NCBI GenBank assembly: GCA_039720395.1
Contig: CM077833.1
Span: 6,959,036-7,023,035 of the forward strand
From: Liquidambar formosana
Taxonomy: Eukaryota; Streptophyta; Magnoliopsida; Saxifragales; Altingiaceae
DNA: 64,000 bases
Reading direction: 5' to 3'
Positions within the stretch are counted from its first letter, which is position 1, and each line of letters begins with the position of its first letter. The position numbers were made by a program, and so were the translations under genes. Below, piece after piece: positions 1 to 11,511 of the stretch. Below the pieces are notes generated by a model. The model saw only the letters and a program-made list of their open reading frames with translations. It was not told the origin of the DNA and did not search any database.

Positions 1-597
1 AAAAAAAATTTTGGGTAAGGTACATAGAACTAATTAAAGTGTTTTTATCCAAAACTTATTTATAGCTCATCTATCTATTGCTCGGATTGTGACGATCTCT
101 ATTATCGGTTATTTTATCATCTTCTTCTCTCTTCTAACTTTACTGTAGTGGTGCTCTTTTACTCGTTATAGATCCAATAAAGCCACTAGCTAACATAAAC
201 AATGTAGACCAACATAGATCTACTCTAATTCAACCACAAGTTCTTTTGACCCTTGTTGTTGGCCTTTTGTAGGTTAGATTCCAACAAAGTTACTATTTTT
301 TTAAAATTTTTTTTTTTTTGGTTGGTCCTTAATTAATTGTCGTTTGGAGTTCATCTATGGACACTTTGGAGATAGCTTAATTGTTGTTGGTTTGGATTTT
401 TTTTTTCTCTCATATTTTTTGCCTCTGTTTCGTGGGGGCAGTTGGAGCTAATTTTAATAAAATAGGTGAGAGGCAAAGGATGGTATTTTTGAAATGGAAA
501 GTGAATTTAATGCTTTACAAATAAGTTTGACCCGAGTGAGTACATATTTATAGATAGTGTCAACAGTGGTTTAAATATGTAGTTACTTTAATTCCAG
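1..597. repeat. dispersed direct repeat, copy A (cut by window start)
   Basis: This block is repeated in the same orientation at 16445-17427, with scattered substitutions. Shared text starts at TTTTGGGTAAGGTACATAG here and ends at ACTTTAATTCCA in both copies. Copy B differs by carrying a LINE RNase H fragment where copy A has about 60 bases of unrelated T-rich sequence (about 400-456). No reading frame is supported. It is a repeat of unknown class, and the left boundary lies outside the window. Confidence 0.7.
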
Positions 598-1178
598 GGT
601 GTGGGGGTCCTCATTTCATTAGGTCGGTACATTTAACCGACTATTTAAATAAACCTTGCGTCGTCTAATAAATATTCGTAATACTCCTTTACATCCTTCC
701 ATTCATGACCTATTTTAATTGAGGGTATAGTAAATGATAGGGGTGCATGTCAATTTCGTTGGGATACTAAGTGCTTGTTTGGATCCACTTCTGGGCAGCC
801 TAAACGCGCTTTTGGGCTGTCAAATGGGCTTTTGGATGTGTTTGGGTAAAATAAGGAGAAGAGCTTATTGGGTTAGAAGCACGTTTGGGCCAAAGTGGGG
901 AGACCCCAGCTTCTCCATAAATGTAGCCGGGAAGCCCAATTGCTGGTTTAATGAACATTTGGAAATACCTCAAATGCCCTTACCTTTTTAACATGATAAA
1001 TATTAAATGTCTAATGTATCCTGGACTCCTCTTTAACGTTGATTTGTCTCCTATGCTGAAACGAAGGAAGCTTGAGGAAACCCTTCTCTCTCTCATCTCT
1101 CCCATCTCTCCGACGACTTTGAAGGCTCACCAGTCAGTGCTCCAGCGACTTGTACACACAGACACAGTGAGAGAAAAA

Positions 1179-1294
1179 ATGGCGATCCCAATCCCTTCAC
1201 GGCAGCTCTTCATCGACTGCGAATGGAGAGAACCCATCAAGAAGAGACGCATCCCCGTCATCAATCCTGCCACCGAACAGATCATCGGTACCCC

Positions 1295-1344
<50 letters not shown>

Positions 1345-1777
1345 GTATCGCTCCCATTTGGTTGCTAAGAAAGTTGAGGAAAACAGATAAAATCCAAAGC
1401 TATTACTCTGTTTGGTCTCTAAGAGAATGTAGAGAAAGAGAAGTCTAATTTTTGTGAAGTGGGAAAGCTAAAAACCCCTTGTACTCAACTAAGCCTAGTT
1501 CAGATAGTATGTCTAATTTATTTTTATTTTTATTTTTTGCACCAAAAAAAAAAAAAAAAAAAAAAAAAACGGGTGGTTTTAGGGAAGTGGGTTTAAGTTT
1601 TATATCCAATCTGATTTTTGGAGAGGTTGTTGAATGTGTGTTTTAGGAGACATTCCGGCTGCTACTGTCGAAGATGTGGATGCTGCTCAGAGAGCCATGG
1701 CCAGGAACAGAGGGAAAGATTGAGCATCGGCGTCAGGGGCTGTTCGCGCCAAGTATTTGCGCGCTATTGCTGTTAAG
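1179..1777 (+). pseudogene. ALDH10: ALDH10 aminoaldehyde/betaine-aldehyde dehydrogenase, exons 1-2 only, broken
   Basis: ALDH10 enzymes oxidise aminoaldehydes and betaine aldehyde to the corresponding acids with NAD+, in peroxisome or plastid. Exon 1 (1179-1287) starts at the ATG of [13 protein letters not shown] and reads to NPATEQIIG, the conserved family N-terminus. It has a GT donor at 1288. The acceptor AG is at 1645-1646. Exon 2 (1647-1777) restores the split Gly codon and continues GDIPAATVEDVDAAQRAMA to SGAVRAKYLRAIAVK, followed by a GT donor at 1778. TGA at 1721-1723 replaces the Trp codon expected after RNRGKD, so the frame is closed. None of the later exons (the NAD-binding fold, catalytic Glu and Cys) is found downstream; sequence after about 1965 is transposon-related. 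The identity rests on recognition of the conserved N-terminal text. Confidence 0.85.
1302..1334. repeat. (TC)n microsatellite in ALDH10 intron 1
   Basis: An uninterrupted CT dinucleotide run of about 33 bases just after the exon 1 donor; the upstream 5'UTR-like stretch is also CT-rich. Confidence 0.95.
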
Positions 1778-1964
1778 GTATCTGATGTGGCTATTTGTGA
1801 TCTATTATTGTTGACATAGTTTGGGTTTAGATTGAAAAATTGATTTTGTTGTTTGTTTAATTTTGTTTCTCGTGGGCTGTGTTGCCCCCTTGCTCAAAAC
1901 ATAGTGAATTACTGTCTGAATCTTTTTCTTTTTTTTCTTTTTTTTTTTTTTCTTTTTGGGAACA

Positions 1965-2188
1965 GCAACGATTTCATGGTCAAGGAACCTTGTAGGGACT
2001 CTCCTCACACAGGAGTGAAATTTATGATGGAAATACTTCGTGTGATAGAGCGCACATTTGATGTGTGGAAGGCACGGTGGGCAATCTTGGATACCATGCC
2101 TAATCATAAGATTGGCACACAAATAGTGGATGATAGTGTGATGGGAGTTATTCATGATAATATTACTAGAAAGCTTATGGGTATGTAG
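1965..2188 (+). pseudogene. PIF/Harbinger-type transposase, C-terminal fragment
   Basis: The frame reads a segment containing VIERTFDVWKARWAILDTMP followed by a degraded IHDNITRK. Plant Harbinger (DDE_Tnp_4, ALP1-like) nucleases carry a closely similar block near the C-terminus: VIERxFGxxKxRWxIL followed later by ATMxIHNFIRR. The upstream catalytic domain is missing and the first part of the open frame (1853-1964) is low-complexity. It sits directly behind the ALDH10 exons and inside the same TIR-bounded unit, which supports the element being Harbinger-related. The assignment is from motif memory only. Confidence 0.6.
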
Positions 2189-2238
2189 ATGCCAAATTAT
2201 TGTATTAACCTTCTTTTTTCTTTTTGTTTTTTGGGTAG

Positions 2239-2493
2239 AAAGACAATTCCAAACTATAGGTATATTGAGCAAAACAGTTGATTTCTAATTTTGGCATGAT
2301 TGTCTTTTTAAGTTATAGAGAAATGTCATATTATTGTATTATCATTTTATTATTAGTATTATTATTTTAATTATTTTATATATATATATATATATATATA
2401 GATATTTATTGTGAAAAGACAACTCCAAACTATGGTATTTTTCAACAAAATATTTGACTTGTAGTTTTGGCATGATCCTCTTTTAAAGTTATA
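2239..2493. repeat. diverged 80-bp direct repeat flanking a (TA)n tract
   Basis: About 80 bp beginning AAAGACAAYTCCAAACTAT and containing TTTTGGCATGAT occurs at 2239-2318 and again at 2416-2493. Between them is AT-rich sequence including a TA-dinucleotide run at about 2378-2400. This looks like a local tandem duplication within the Harbinger-like unit. Confidence 0.75.
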
Positions 2494-2762
2494 CACTTTA
2501 ATAAAATTAGAGTAAAAGCACTTTTATTGCCAAACAGGCTAAATAAGCACTTATGGTAAGGGTAATAGTGTCATTTCAGGACTACAAGTCACTTCAGGAC
2601 TTTACTTGCCAAACAAGTAGAAAAGCACTTTCAACATCCAATAGCACTTTTGAAATACATTTCCCAAACACAACATAGAAGTCAATTAGAAGTACTAGCT
2701 TCTACTTCTCTTCTTCTACAGCAAAAGCTCTAAAAGCCACAGTGTTCCCAAACGAGCCCTAA

Positions 2763-3295
2763 GTTCTTCTTTAACGTTTCTACTCTTTTCAAATAAAATA
2801 AATAAAAATGTTGATGGAATTACTTAGTGGTCCAATGGCAGGTAAATAAATATAGTTAATAGTCATTCTTAATTAATGTAACAGTTATTTATATCCTAGG
2901 AAGTTGGTAATCACAATGTTAAATGTGTAATTATCTATCCATAGTCGAACCAATTGGTAATTTCCCATTTTTCAATAAATTTAAGCTTGTCATTGTGGAT
3001 CGAGCAACAACCTTCCGGAAGTTATTTCATCTTTCATAATATACAAATACTACCTCAGGAAAACCAAGTCACAATCACGTTCTATTGCTCTCGGTTATTT
3101 ATTAAAGGCAATATGTGCGTGTGCAACGTGCGCGTAAAATTTTCAATTATTTCATTACCATTAATGGATTTAGAGTTTAAGTTGGTAGTTAACTAGTTTT
3201 GAGTTTCATCCACTTTGTGTATTTTTTACTTTCCTATCGTGATAATGTTTTTGAGGTTAGTATAAAAATTGATAGGTTTTATTTTAGTAATTTTG
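2763..3295. other. AT-rich spacer, no feature recognised
   Basis: The only open frames are short and lack recognisable motifs. Nothing repeated elsewhere in the window was noticed. Confidence 0.5.
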
Positions 3296-3497
3296 AGGGG
3301 TGGATCGAGTGGTTTTAGGGTTTCTTGCCAAGTAAGAGGTCTTGGGTTTGACTCTCACTATTCTCCCTCAAAGTCATTCCCATGAACTTTATCTTATAAT
3401 TGTTCGGTGAATGTGGGAATAAAAGATTACATATGTCCAGAGAATTAATTAGGTACAAAACATCTGAAACCTTATGCTATAATAATAATAATAATAA
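3296..3497 (+). mobile_element. tRNA-derived SINE-like element
   Basis: A box A-like stretch (GATCGAGTGGTTTTAGGG, 3303-3320) is followed 24 bases later by a box B-like stretch (GGGTTTGACTCTC, 3344-3356). That is the spacing of an RNA polymerase III internal promoter. The unit ends about 120 bases further on in a TAA-repeat tail (about 3477-3497). No convincing target duplication was found, so this is a moderate call. Confidence 0.5.
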
Positions 3498-4298
3498 ATT
3501 TTTTTATTCGTTCCAATGTCACGTCTTTGGAGTTGGAAGAGCATGGCGTGGCATTAGTATATATGGTTGATGTGACTTTACCAAGTGAGTTTTTATTATT
3601 AAGACTTTCAAGAAATTACCCTAAATAGATTAATAAAAAAATTTATTGAATAATGTCCACCAATTAATATCTCTATTTATTATTTAATGAGTAAATTGTA
3701 CTTAAGGATCCAAAGTTTAGGGTCGGTTTCACTTAAGGGTCCCAAATGTTAATTACGTCAATTTGGTACCCAAATTATTAGTTAGATTTCAATTTAGAGT
3801 CTGATGTCAAAATTTCTGTTTGTTGACCAAACAGAAATTTTGCTCATGATGTGCATGTGACCAAATTAAAATTATCTTATCCTTATTTTGCCCCTCACCC
3901 TATTTTACCCACGTGAAGCTTTCATCGCCGGTGATGGAGCATTCCCCCATTTTTCCCTCTTCTGATCATTATGGGTAGAAGGCTCTCTCCCAGCAATCCA
4001 CCCCATTTTTTCCTCTTCTCAGCACACCATTTTTTCCGGCGATGAAGCAACCGAGAAAAAAAAAAAAACACCAGCAGCCATTGATTTGGGAGTGTTGCCA
4101 TGGTTTCTGGCGATGAAGCCAAAAAAAAGAAAAAAGGAAAAAAAAGCAACAACCACATCAAAGGCCACGGCACTGGATCCGCTGACCTCACGCCTCCGGC
4201 AACTCCATCGCCGTCATGCTCAAATAACCAAAATTCCCGACACCAAAAGCAGGTCACGAAATCAGGAAAATGTGGGTTATGTTCTTTCAACTACATTA

Positions 4299-4724
4299 TG
4301 AAGGATCCTGAGAATCAAGATTGGTGATACAACTATGTCGTTAGACTGGGTATCACACGTAGGGAAGGCGAATGCAAACAAGAAGAAGAAGAGATTTTAT
4401 ATCTACTGTTAGTTTTTTTTTTTTTTTTTTTTTTTTTTTGTTATTACATGTTGGGTTAGAATGTGGTATATTTATAATATACCAAAAGGTACCATGTAAC
4501 TAACTATGCAACCTTTCAAAGGGTTACATCTCTTCATAAAAGACATGTCTCTTCATCCATCCAATCATATGCTTGTGTACATCATATTTATGATGTACAC
4601 TCCCACATATGATATTTCCCTACGTGGGAATTGGGAATATCATCTTGGAAGATATATTTCTAAGATGAATGATATGGTGCAGTAAAGTACACCGTATCTC
4701 ATGTTTGTCATAATGAGTTCTTCA
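4299..4724 (-). repeat. Copia-1 3' LTR
   Basis: Direct copy of 9825-10261, bounded by TG...CA and preceded on the minus strand by a purine-rich polypurine tract (AGTGGGAGAT, complement of 4725-4734). Contains a 27-T tract. Confidence 0.93.
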
Positions 4725-5699
4725 ATCTCCCACTTGACAAATATGAGATAACATGATAACTTCCTCTAGTTAGTTACCGCGGTTGAATATCCTCCAGAAT
4801 TCTTCAATTGGGCACTAATTCTCATCTGAATTTTCCTCAGATCAGTGTCAGATAATGGTTTGACCATACGTGCGCACGCTTTTACCATTCTATTCTGACC
4901 GCACCTATTTCCCAATATATCAATTTCTTGATATGATCTAGGCGACTTCAATTCACTCTCTTTCAAGTGAATCGCACCAACATACCTGTAACAGGAAACC
5001 ATAGTTCACCACCCCAGTTACTATTGGCGACTTCAGTCACACACAAGTAGTGTTGACCTGCGCTCGAAATTTAGATCAAGTACTTCCTTCTAGGTCCTCG
5101 CAAAGGTTTTCCTTGATACAGTTTATCAGCGACTTTAACACTATGCGCCCAAGTGTTATGCAGAATCAATTGGGTGCTTATTGTGAACTTTACATCCTCA
5201 ATCGTTCTCGTCACAACCTCGTTACCTCGCTAGTGTCCTCTATCTCATCTTTGACCAATATTTGTCCCCACAAATAGATAGAGTCGCATCAACTTGTTCT
5301 TCTCAGGCGTCCCCGAGATCCATCCAATGATGCATAATACCACATGCTATGCTACAACACCTAGGTGATTCTCAATCCCATTGTAACTACATGCTCTCTA
5401 AACTTTTCCAAAGATAATCCCTTGGTCATGGAATAAGCCACCATCTTTTCTGAGGGTATATAGTTAACTTTAATTTATTCCCTCTCCCACTATATCTTAT
5501 ATATAGTGTTATCTTTCAACAATGTGTTTGCCCTTGGAGTTATCTCCTCCATTTTTATTAATTAGATAGTGGACTTCTTGTTACAAACACATTAACTATT
5601 TTTCTAGGTATACCTAATTTTATAAGCGCTTAAGACAGACTACATTACTTACCATTGTGCTGCATGCTCGTTTCTATGGCATTTCTGCAACACAACTTG

Positions 5700-7570
5700 T
5701 TTCTTACTTATCTAAGAAACAACCCACCAACATGGTCACTCGTAGATTTTCTCCTATCTACATTACCTGCAAAATCTGCATTATAGTAGCCAACAATTTC
5801 TAGATCACTTAAAATAAAATTCATACCTTTTGTGTTAAAATAAAATTCACACCTTTTGTGCTGCATAAGTATCTAAATGTTCTCTTAATGGTCTGCTAAT
5901 GTGCTCTTCTTGGATTAGATCGTTATTTACGCACTAATCCAATTCCATGACATTCACATAGCCTTGCAATTGTCATTGCACATATGAGGTTGCCCATATC
6001 TTAGGCGAAAGGGGACACTTCTATATCTAGAATTTCTTCCTCATTCTAAGAGCGCTTTCTCTTGCTTAAACTTAAGCTCTTTGCAAACATGGGTGCCTAC
6101 GAATTTACAATCATCTATGATAAAACTCTATAAGCACCTTTCCTAGATACTTATCTTGATCCAAATATAATAGCCTAGAACTTCTATTCCTAAAAGTTGT
6201 TATCCCTAGGATATTGGATATTTTGCTCGTATCCTTCCTATCAAATCTGGATCTTATATTTGATTTTGATCTCATGATCACGTCTAAGTTACTATCTGCT
6301 AGTATTTTGCCATTTAGATAGAGTGACAATATTGCTAGCTTCACTTGGCACTTTAGTGATCTAGTGGACTTAATACACATCTTATTTCTAGGATACCTGG
6401 TGAAATTTCAAGTACAATAATCTTGAAATTAGTTTGAGCCCACACAGGGATCTTTTCAATTTATAGACTTTGACCTCATGTTCTTTTGCCTCAACCCCTT
6501 TGGGTTGATTCACATAGATGTCTTCTTTCAAATTTCCATTGAGGAATGCAGTCCCGACATCTAATCGATGTAGCTCAAGATCCATCTTGGCTACGATTGA
6601 CATGAAACATCCTAAGCGGATTTGATTCTACAAAGTCTATCTTAGACTTTATAATAAAGTCCTTTGTCACTAATCTTGTCATGTACTTATCTAAACTACA
6701 ATCTCAATTTTAGTTCTCTCTTAAGGACCTATTAACCATCTCCATCCAGTGGCTTTCATTTCCTTTAAAAGTTCAACTAGTACCCATAATCCATTATTGT
6801 CAATGGAATCTAATTTATCTTTCATAGCTTTGTATCTATATTGGCATCTACCAATACATAGCTTCTAAGAAATTTCCAGTTGTCCTTATCCTATGTCTTC
6901 TACCTCTTCAAGGTTATAAACATAATAGTCCTTAAGTCTTTGAGACGGTTCTCTTGGCCTTTTCCTCCCACTAATTTGAATCACTTCGCGAATCTTATCA
7001 TTTGATTCGTTCCTCCCACTGATTCAAATCTCTATTCTTTATCTAGTTTGTACCTTCCAATCAATCATTATTTTTATTTTATTATCTAGAAGGGACTAAT
7101 AGGTACAATGGGCATAACCTGCTCTTCATCTAAGAGCTTTTTATCTACCAAGGGACTCACTTGATTAGCAATTTTATAAATATAGCATCCCTGATCTCTA
7201 TCTTTTCTTTTTCCGAATAGAAGAACTGATACCCACCAATAATTTTAAGGTATCCTATGTATCTATACTCCTATATCTTGTTTTCTAGTTTTTCCCTAAG
7301 GGGTTCAATAATTAACACATGAATCTTTACATTCCCTACACTTAGGGTTTCCATGTCTGGTTCTTTCTCAATCCATAATTTGTAAGGTGTTTAGTAATTT
7401 AGCCTTTTACCCTTGATTCTACAAAATATATGCTACTTTGAACAAATTGTTGTCCATCCATATATTTCTATGGACCTAGATGCATGTCCATCATATTAGA
7501 GTCTTATAAACTCTTTTCTGCAATCCCATGCCTATGGTTCATTGTACATGTGTCTCACATACCATAATCT
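5700..7570 (-). pseudogene. Copia-1 pol remnants (integrase end, reverse transcriptase, RNase H)
   Basis: Read on the minus strand, 7570-7190 holds fragments of the integrase C-terminal region (pieces resembling a YIL...TPYELW block). 6603-6388 reads LDVGTAFLNGNLKEDIYVNQ and then KLKRSLCGLK, the conserved copia reverse transcriptase core. 6380-6111 reads SRFDRKDTSKISNILGI and LLYLDQDKYLGKVL. About 5830-5700 reads VGYYNADFAGNVDRRKST, the start of copia RNase H. Frameshifts and stops separate all of these; no YxDD-containing open frame survives. The order is that of copia pol (IN before RT before RH) reading right to left. Confidence 0.85.
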
Positions 7571-9309
7571 TTACAGAAAAAACTTCAAAAAGCTAAATAC
7601 CACCTAAGTAATTATTCAAGGCTTTAATGGGTATATCTTTTGGGTTTCTTCTTTATTTTCATACCCAACCCTTGAACAAAGATTTGTGAAGGGTTATTAA
7701 GAATTCCATTCCCTATTATTGTAATGAAACACACATCATTTGCATTTAAACCCTTCACATGACCATCTTATGGATATATGACCATACCTTAATTATAATT
7801 TAAAAAACCCCTTATAACTAGAATTCTCCCACTATTTAGGGCACATAAGACATTATGGAGTGACACACAAGACTCTTAGCAAGAGATTTTATACCCACAC
7901 TCACCAAACATAATTTTACAAGTTACTTCCCATATATACCATTATAGATGGCTTCGTGCCTCAATCTTGAAGTTGATGAAACCATCTCTATTCTCTATGT
8001 CATTCTTGGTTTCTTTAACATCATTCCACACTAATAATAGAATGTACTCGCACAACCATATGTAACTATAGAGACAAAACAATACAACTTCAATATGCTG
8101 TTGTACATTTTACTTTTGGCACATCATTATATAATGACCAACTTCACCATCAAATTGTTTAGAGGAATCTTGAATCAACACTAGGTTAATTTCAACCTTC
8201 TCAATCCCTTTTTTTATGTAATTTCTTTTATTTTGGGCCAATCCTACGAGTAGAACTAGTTGTGCTTGTTTATAAAAGAAATTACTACATATTCCCATAA
8301 TATCAGAAAATTGTTGAGAATGATTGATATTTGCAATGGACTTCTTGACGTTGAAATACATATATTTTGTTTTTAAAATTTTTCAAAAAATACAAACTTC
8401 AACATTGTCCTGTTATAGATATGTTGACAATTTTTTTTTTTTTAATAAAAAAAAAATCATATTTAATTTTTAAATTTTCATCTATATGTATCTCCCAACT
8501 ATCCATACTACCTTATGTATTCTTAAGATCTCCATAAGAGTGGTTCCTCTGTGATATTCATGTTGAAAACTCATGCAAGTACACAAACTTGCTCCCACTA
8601 TTTTTTTATTTATTTGACAATGGCGAGGTCATTTCATTAATATAGGGCTTTATTTAAATGAAGGTGGAAAAAATCTTTTTATGTGTCTAGAGATATTAAT
8701 TTTTCCTCTTCCACATTTAGAAATATATACTATTATATTTATTTAAATTTGACAATATACAAACTACTCTTGCTATTAAAATTTATAACAACAACAATAA
8801 TACCAATACGATATAATTTTGTATTTAAAAGAAACGAAATAAAAAAGTTACTTACAAATTCTTAAGATGTGCAATCCTAATACCTGACAAGATCAAGTGT
8901 TTTTTTTTCCGACATTGTTCTGTTGAAATTGGTGTGTGAATCTTCTTGTCCTAATCCCTAGAGGTCGCAATCCTTTGCAAATTGTCCAATGTAATCTAAT
9001 TGCATTCTCTTTTCTTGATTTTCTTCAAAAGAATCTAACTTTCCTCAAAACATTGATTTCTCACCTATAAACTCAAAATCTGAACCCACGGTTGAATCCA
9101 GAACGTCGAATTATGGGAAGACACCAAATTTCACGTTGATTTAAAGTCGTTAAGGCTTTCAATTGGACAAAGAACCAAAGATGTGTACAAACGGGTCGAA
9201 AATTGGGCCAATTGGACCCAATTAGAGACAAATATTGGTCGGATCAGTGATTGGACACGGTTTGACTGAGTCAAATTTTGGTTTACTGTTTTGGTCCCGT
9301 CTCCTCACT

Positions 9310-9564
9310 TCACCTTTTCTTTTCCTTTACAAATTCCAGTAACTCTTTGGAATCCACTCCACGTGATGCCTTGATGATGTCATCATCCCCTTCATCAAAT
9401 CCAAAGCCTTCTTTAGAGTTGTTAAAGTCAGCATCTCCTTTAATGGAGATAATGTCATTGTGCGGGCCAAACATCTCAGGCGCGTGGGTAGTTGCTATTC
9501 TGTGAATGTAGAGACGCATGCCAAGTTTTCCAGTGTGCAATTTGCGATCCAGATGGACCCGATG
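9310..9564 (-). CDS. unidentified conserved-looking open segment in the Copia-1 leader
   Basis: A minus-strand frame from about 9564 to the stop at 9310 reads through HLDRKLHTGKLGMRLYIHRI and then an acidic stretch containing KEGFGFDEGDDDIIKAS. It has no in-frame ATG at its upstream end. It is less AT-rich than its surroundings and unlike copia gag or pol. It lies between the PBS side and the decayed pol. I do not recognise the protein. It could be a host exon captured by the element, or chance. Confidence 0.35.
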   Translation of the reverse strand, partial: HRVHLDRKLHTGKLGMRLYIHRIATTHAPEMFGPHNDIISIKGDADFNNSKEGFGFDEGDDDIIKASRGVDSKELLEFVKEKKR

Positions 9565-9805
9565 AATGGAGTTGTCTATGGTCCATCATTTTTTTTTTTT
9601 TTTACGGGTTCATTCAATTTCTTCTTAACTTTTTGATCTTTATGATGCAAACTCGAACCGTGTTGATAAAAAAAAATTTGTCTAAAACTAGTTTTGAACA
9701 ATCTATTATGCATCAAGTGAATTTCAAATTTATTTTGATGATTTTTCTTTTTCAACCAATTTGAACATTCAACACCAATGAATATTTTCTTCTCCCTACA
9801 TGAAT

Positions 9806-9824
9806 AACCTGGCTCTGATACCAC
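9806..9824 (-). other. Copia-1 primer-binding site
   Basis: The complement of 9811-9823 is TGGTATCAGAGCC, matching the 3' end of plant initiator-Met tRNA, and it directly abuts the LTR starting at 9825. Confidence 0.9.
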
Positions 9825-9936
9825 TGAAGGATCCTGAGAATCAAGATTGGTGATACAACTATGTCGTTAGACTGGGTATCACACGTAGGGAAGGCGAATG
9901 CAAACAAGAAGAAGAAGAGATTTTATATCTACTGTT

Positions 9937-9977
<41 letters not shown>

Positions 9978-10261
9978 TTATTACATGTTGGGTTAGAATG
10001 TGGTATATTTATAATATACCAAAAGGTACCATGTAACTAACTATGCAACCTTTCAAAGGGTTACATCTCTTCATAAAAGACATGTCTCTTCATCCATCCA
10101 ATCATATGCTTGTGTACATCATATTTATGATGTACACTCCCACATATGATATTTCCCTACGTGGGAATTGGGAATATCATCTTGGAAGATATATTTCTAA
10201 GATGAATGATATGGTGCAGTAAAGTACACCGTATCTCATGTTTGTCATAATGAGTTCTTCA
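9825..10261 (-). repeat. Copia-1 5' LTR
   Basis: Identical by eye to 4299-4724 except for a longer T tract (38 T). On the minus strand it precedes the PBS, so it is the promoter-bearing LTR. Confidence 0.93.
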
Positions 10262-10821
10262 CATTAAAGCAAAACAAATGTAATCACAAATCACTTACCC
10301 ATGGAGAAGGAAGGAGGAAACCTAGATCCAGGTATAAATTGCAAGGACTATAATACATTGAAGAATCCTAATCGTTATTTGATGAGGCCCCATTCCATGA
10401 TTAGATTGTCCCAGTAATACATATATATATACACCATTCAAGAATGCTTTAGATAACTATTGGAACAAGGGAAGGGTTCTATGAGCTCCTGCAACTGCCC
10501 CTTTGCTCTTGAGTCAATGTGTAAAGACGGAGGCGTGGGGGTATAGAGGGAGAAGAACAGAGACGAGAGGAGAGAGAAAATGGCGTGCGTTTGGAAGGAG
10601 GAGGACGGAGATGAGCTTCCGGAACAATTCAGATTCACAAGTAACTTTTATTCAAAAGACATCGTTTTTTTGAGGGCATTACAGTCATTTCAAAATTTTC
10701 GTTAACGCCATCTTTGATTTTTCGTCAAAGCCGATGTTGAGTACCAAATTGACGCAATTAAAATTTGGGACCCTTACATGAAACCTATCCTAAACTTTGA
10801 ACCCTTAAATGGAATTTACCC

Positions 10822-11511
10822 TTATTTAATTTACTCCAATTGATATATACATCAACTGAGAAAAATTATTTAATCTTATGCATAGGAGTAGGGCCGGCAA
10901 TTTGCGCCCAAACCCACAAATCTACCCAAACCCACTCAAATTAAATGGGTGTGCCCAGATAATTTTATTAATTGGGTTGTAAATAGGTACCTAAAAGAAA
11001 CCCAATTAATAGTTGGATCTACTCAAGTTTACATAAAAGTTGTTGGGTGTGGGGTGAGCTCTCATAATAACGTGGAACAGTGGAAAAAGAGCAATAGATT
11101 GCGGGAGTGACTGAAGGAGTTTGGGCTGGGTCTTAGCTTGCAATAAATGAGTAAATTTGGGTTTTACTTAAATGGGTTCTTCACATAAATGAGTTGGGTT
11201 GGGACATTTGGGTGACATTTTGATTCAACCCATCTAAACCCGCCCAAACCCACCCAATTGCTATGAATGATTCTCATATTCAAACTCACCGCATGATAAG
11301 CACGTGCAAGATAGGTAAAAGATGAGAGTCTGGCATAGTGTGCCAAGCAAGCACGTGGATCCGACAATTTCTACACATGCAACTACCATTTTATTATTAT
11401 TATTATTATTTATTTATTTTTATTTTTTTTTATAAACAACTCACATATCTATATCTATATCTATACTACCTATAAAAGACTGAATCTCAGAAAAACTTTT
11501 GATTCACCAAA
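10822..11511. other. intergenic spacer
   Basis: Contains repeated CCCAAACCCA-type runs (about 10910-10960 and 11220-11255) on both strands, a TTA/TTTA tract at about 11385-11430 and an ATATCT run at about 11447-11464. No gene or bounded element is recognised. Confidence 0.4.

Larger units (their letters stand above)
771..2759 (+). mobile_element. candidate non-autonomous PIF/Harbinger element carrying ALDH10 exons
   Basis: The left end GTGCTTGTTTGGATCCACTT (771-790) and the inverse of the right end, GGGCTCGTTTGGGAACACTG (2759-2740), match at 14 of 20 positions. Both ends are flanked by TAA (768-770 and 2760-2762), the TWA-type 3-bp duplication typical of PIF/Harbinger. Inside lie ALDH10 exons 1-2 with 5'UTR-like sequence and a Harbinger-type transposase C-terminal fragment. 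I infer a Pack-type capture. The alternative is a resident ALDH10 pseudogene into which Harbinger sequence later inserted. The TIR match is weak and a TAA flank is expected often by chance in AT-rich DNA. Confidence 0.45.
4299..10261 (-). mobile_element. copia LTR retrotransposon (Copia-1), coding region decayed
   Basis: The two LTRs (4299-4724 and 9825-10261) begin TGAAGGATCC and end GAGTTCTTCA. They are flanked by an exact 5-bp target duplication, CATTA (4294-4298 and 10262-10266). The primer-binding site next to the right LTR reads TGGTATCAGAGCC on the minus strand, so the element runs right to left. LTR lengths are 426 and 437 bp, and the 11-bp difference is entirely the T tract (27 against 38 T). 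I see no other difference by eye. The pol remnants are full of stops, so this copy was probably mobilised in trans. Confidence 0.95.
3689..10821. mobile_element. Mutator-like element (MULE-1), split by a copia insertion
   Basis: Terminal inverted repeats of about 85 bp (3689-3775 and the complement of 10735-10821) share blocks such as CAAAGTTTAGG and GTCAATTTGGTAC. The flanks carry an exact 9-bp duplication, TTATTTAAT, at 3680-3688 and 10822-10830, the length expected for Mutator elements. Without the copia element (4299-10261) the unit is about 1.2 kb. The interior is GC-richer than its surroundings, with several ATG...GGCGATGAAG-like stretches, and encodes no transposase I recognise. It is therefore non-autonomous and could be a Pack-MULE carrying a captured gene fragment. 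The duplicated 9-mer is AT-only, but it lies exactly at both TIR ends. Confidence 0.85.

Noticed and set aside
1805..2272. 155-codon minus-strand frame as a gene
   Set aside because: Antisense to the Harbinger transposase fragment and dependent on a long poly-Lys run from a T tract.
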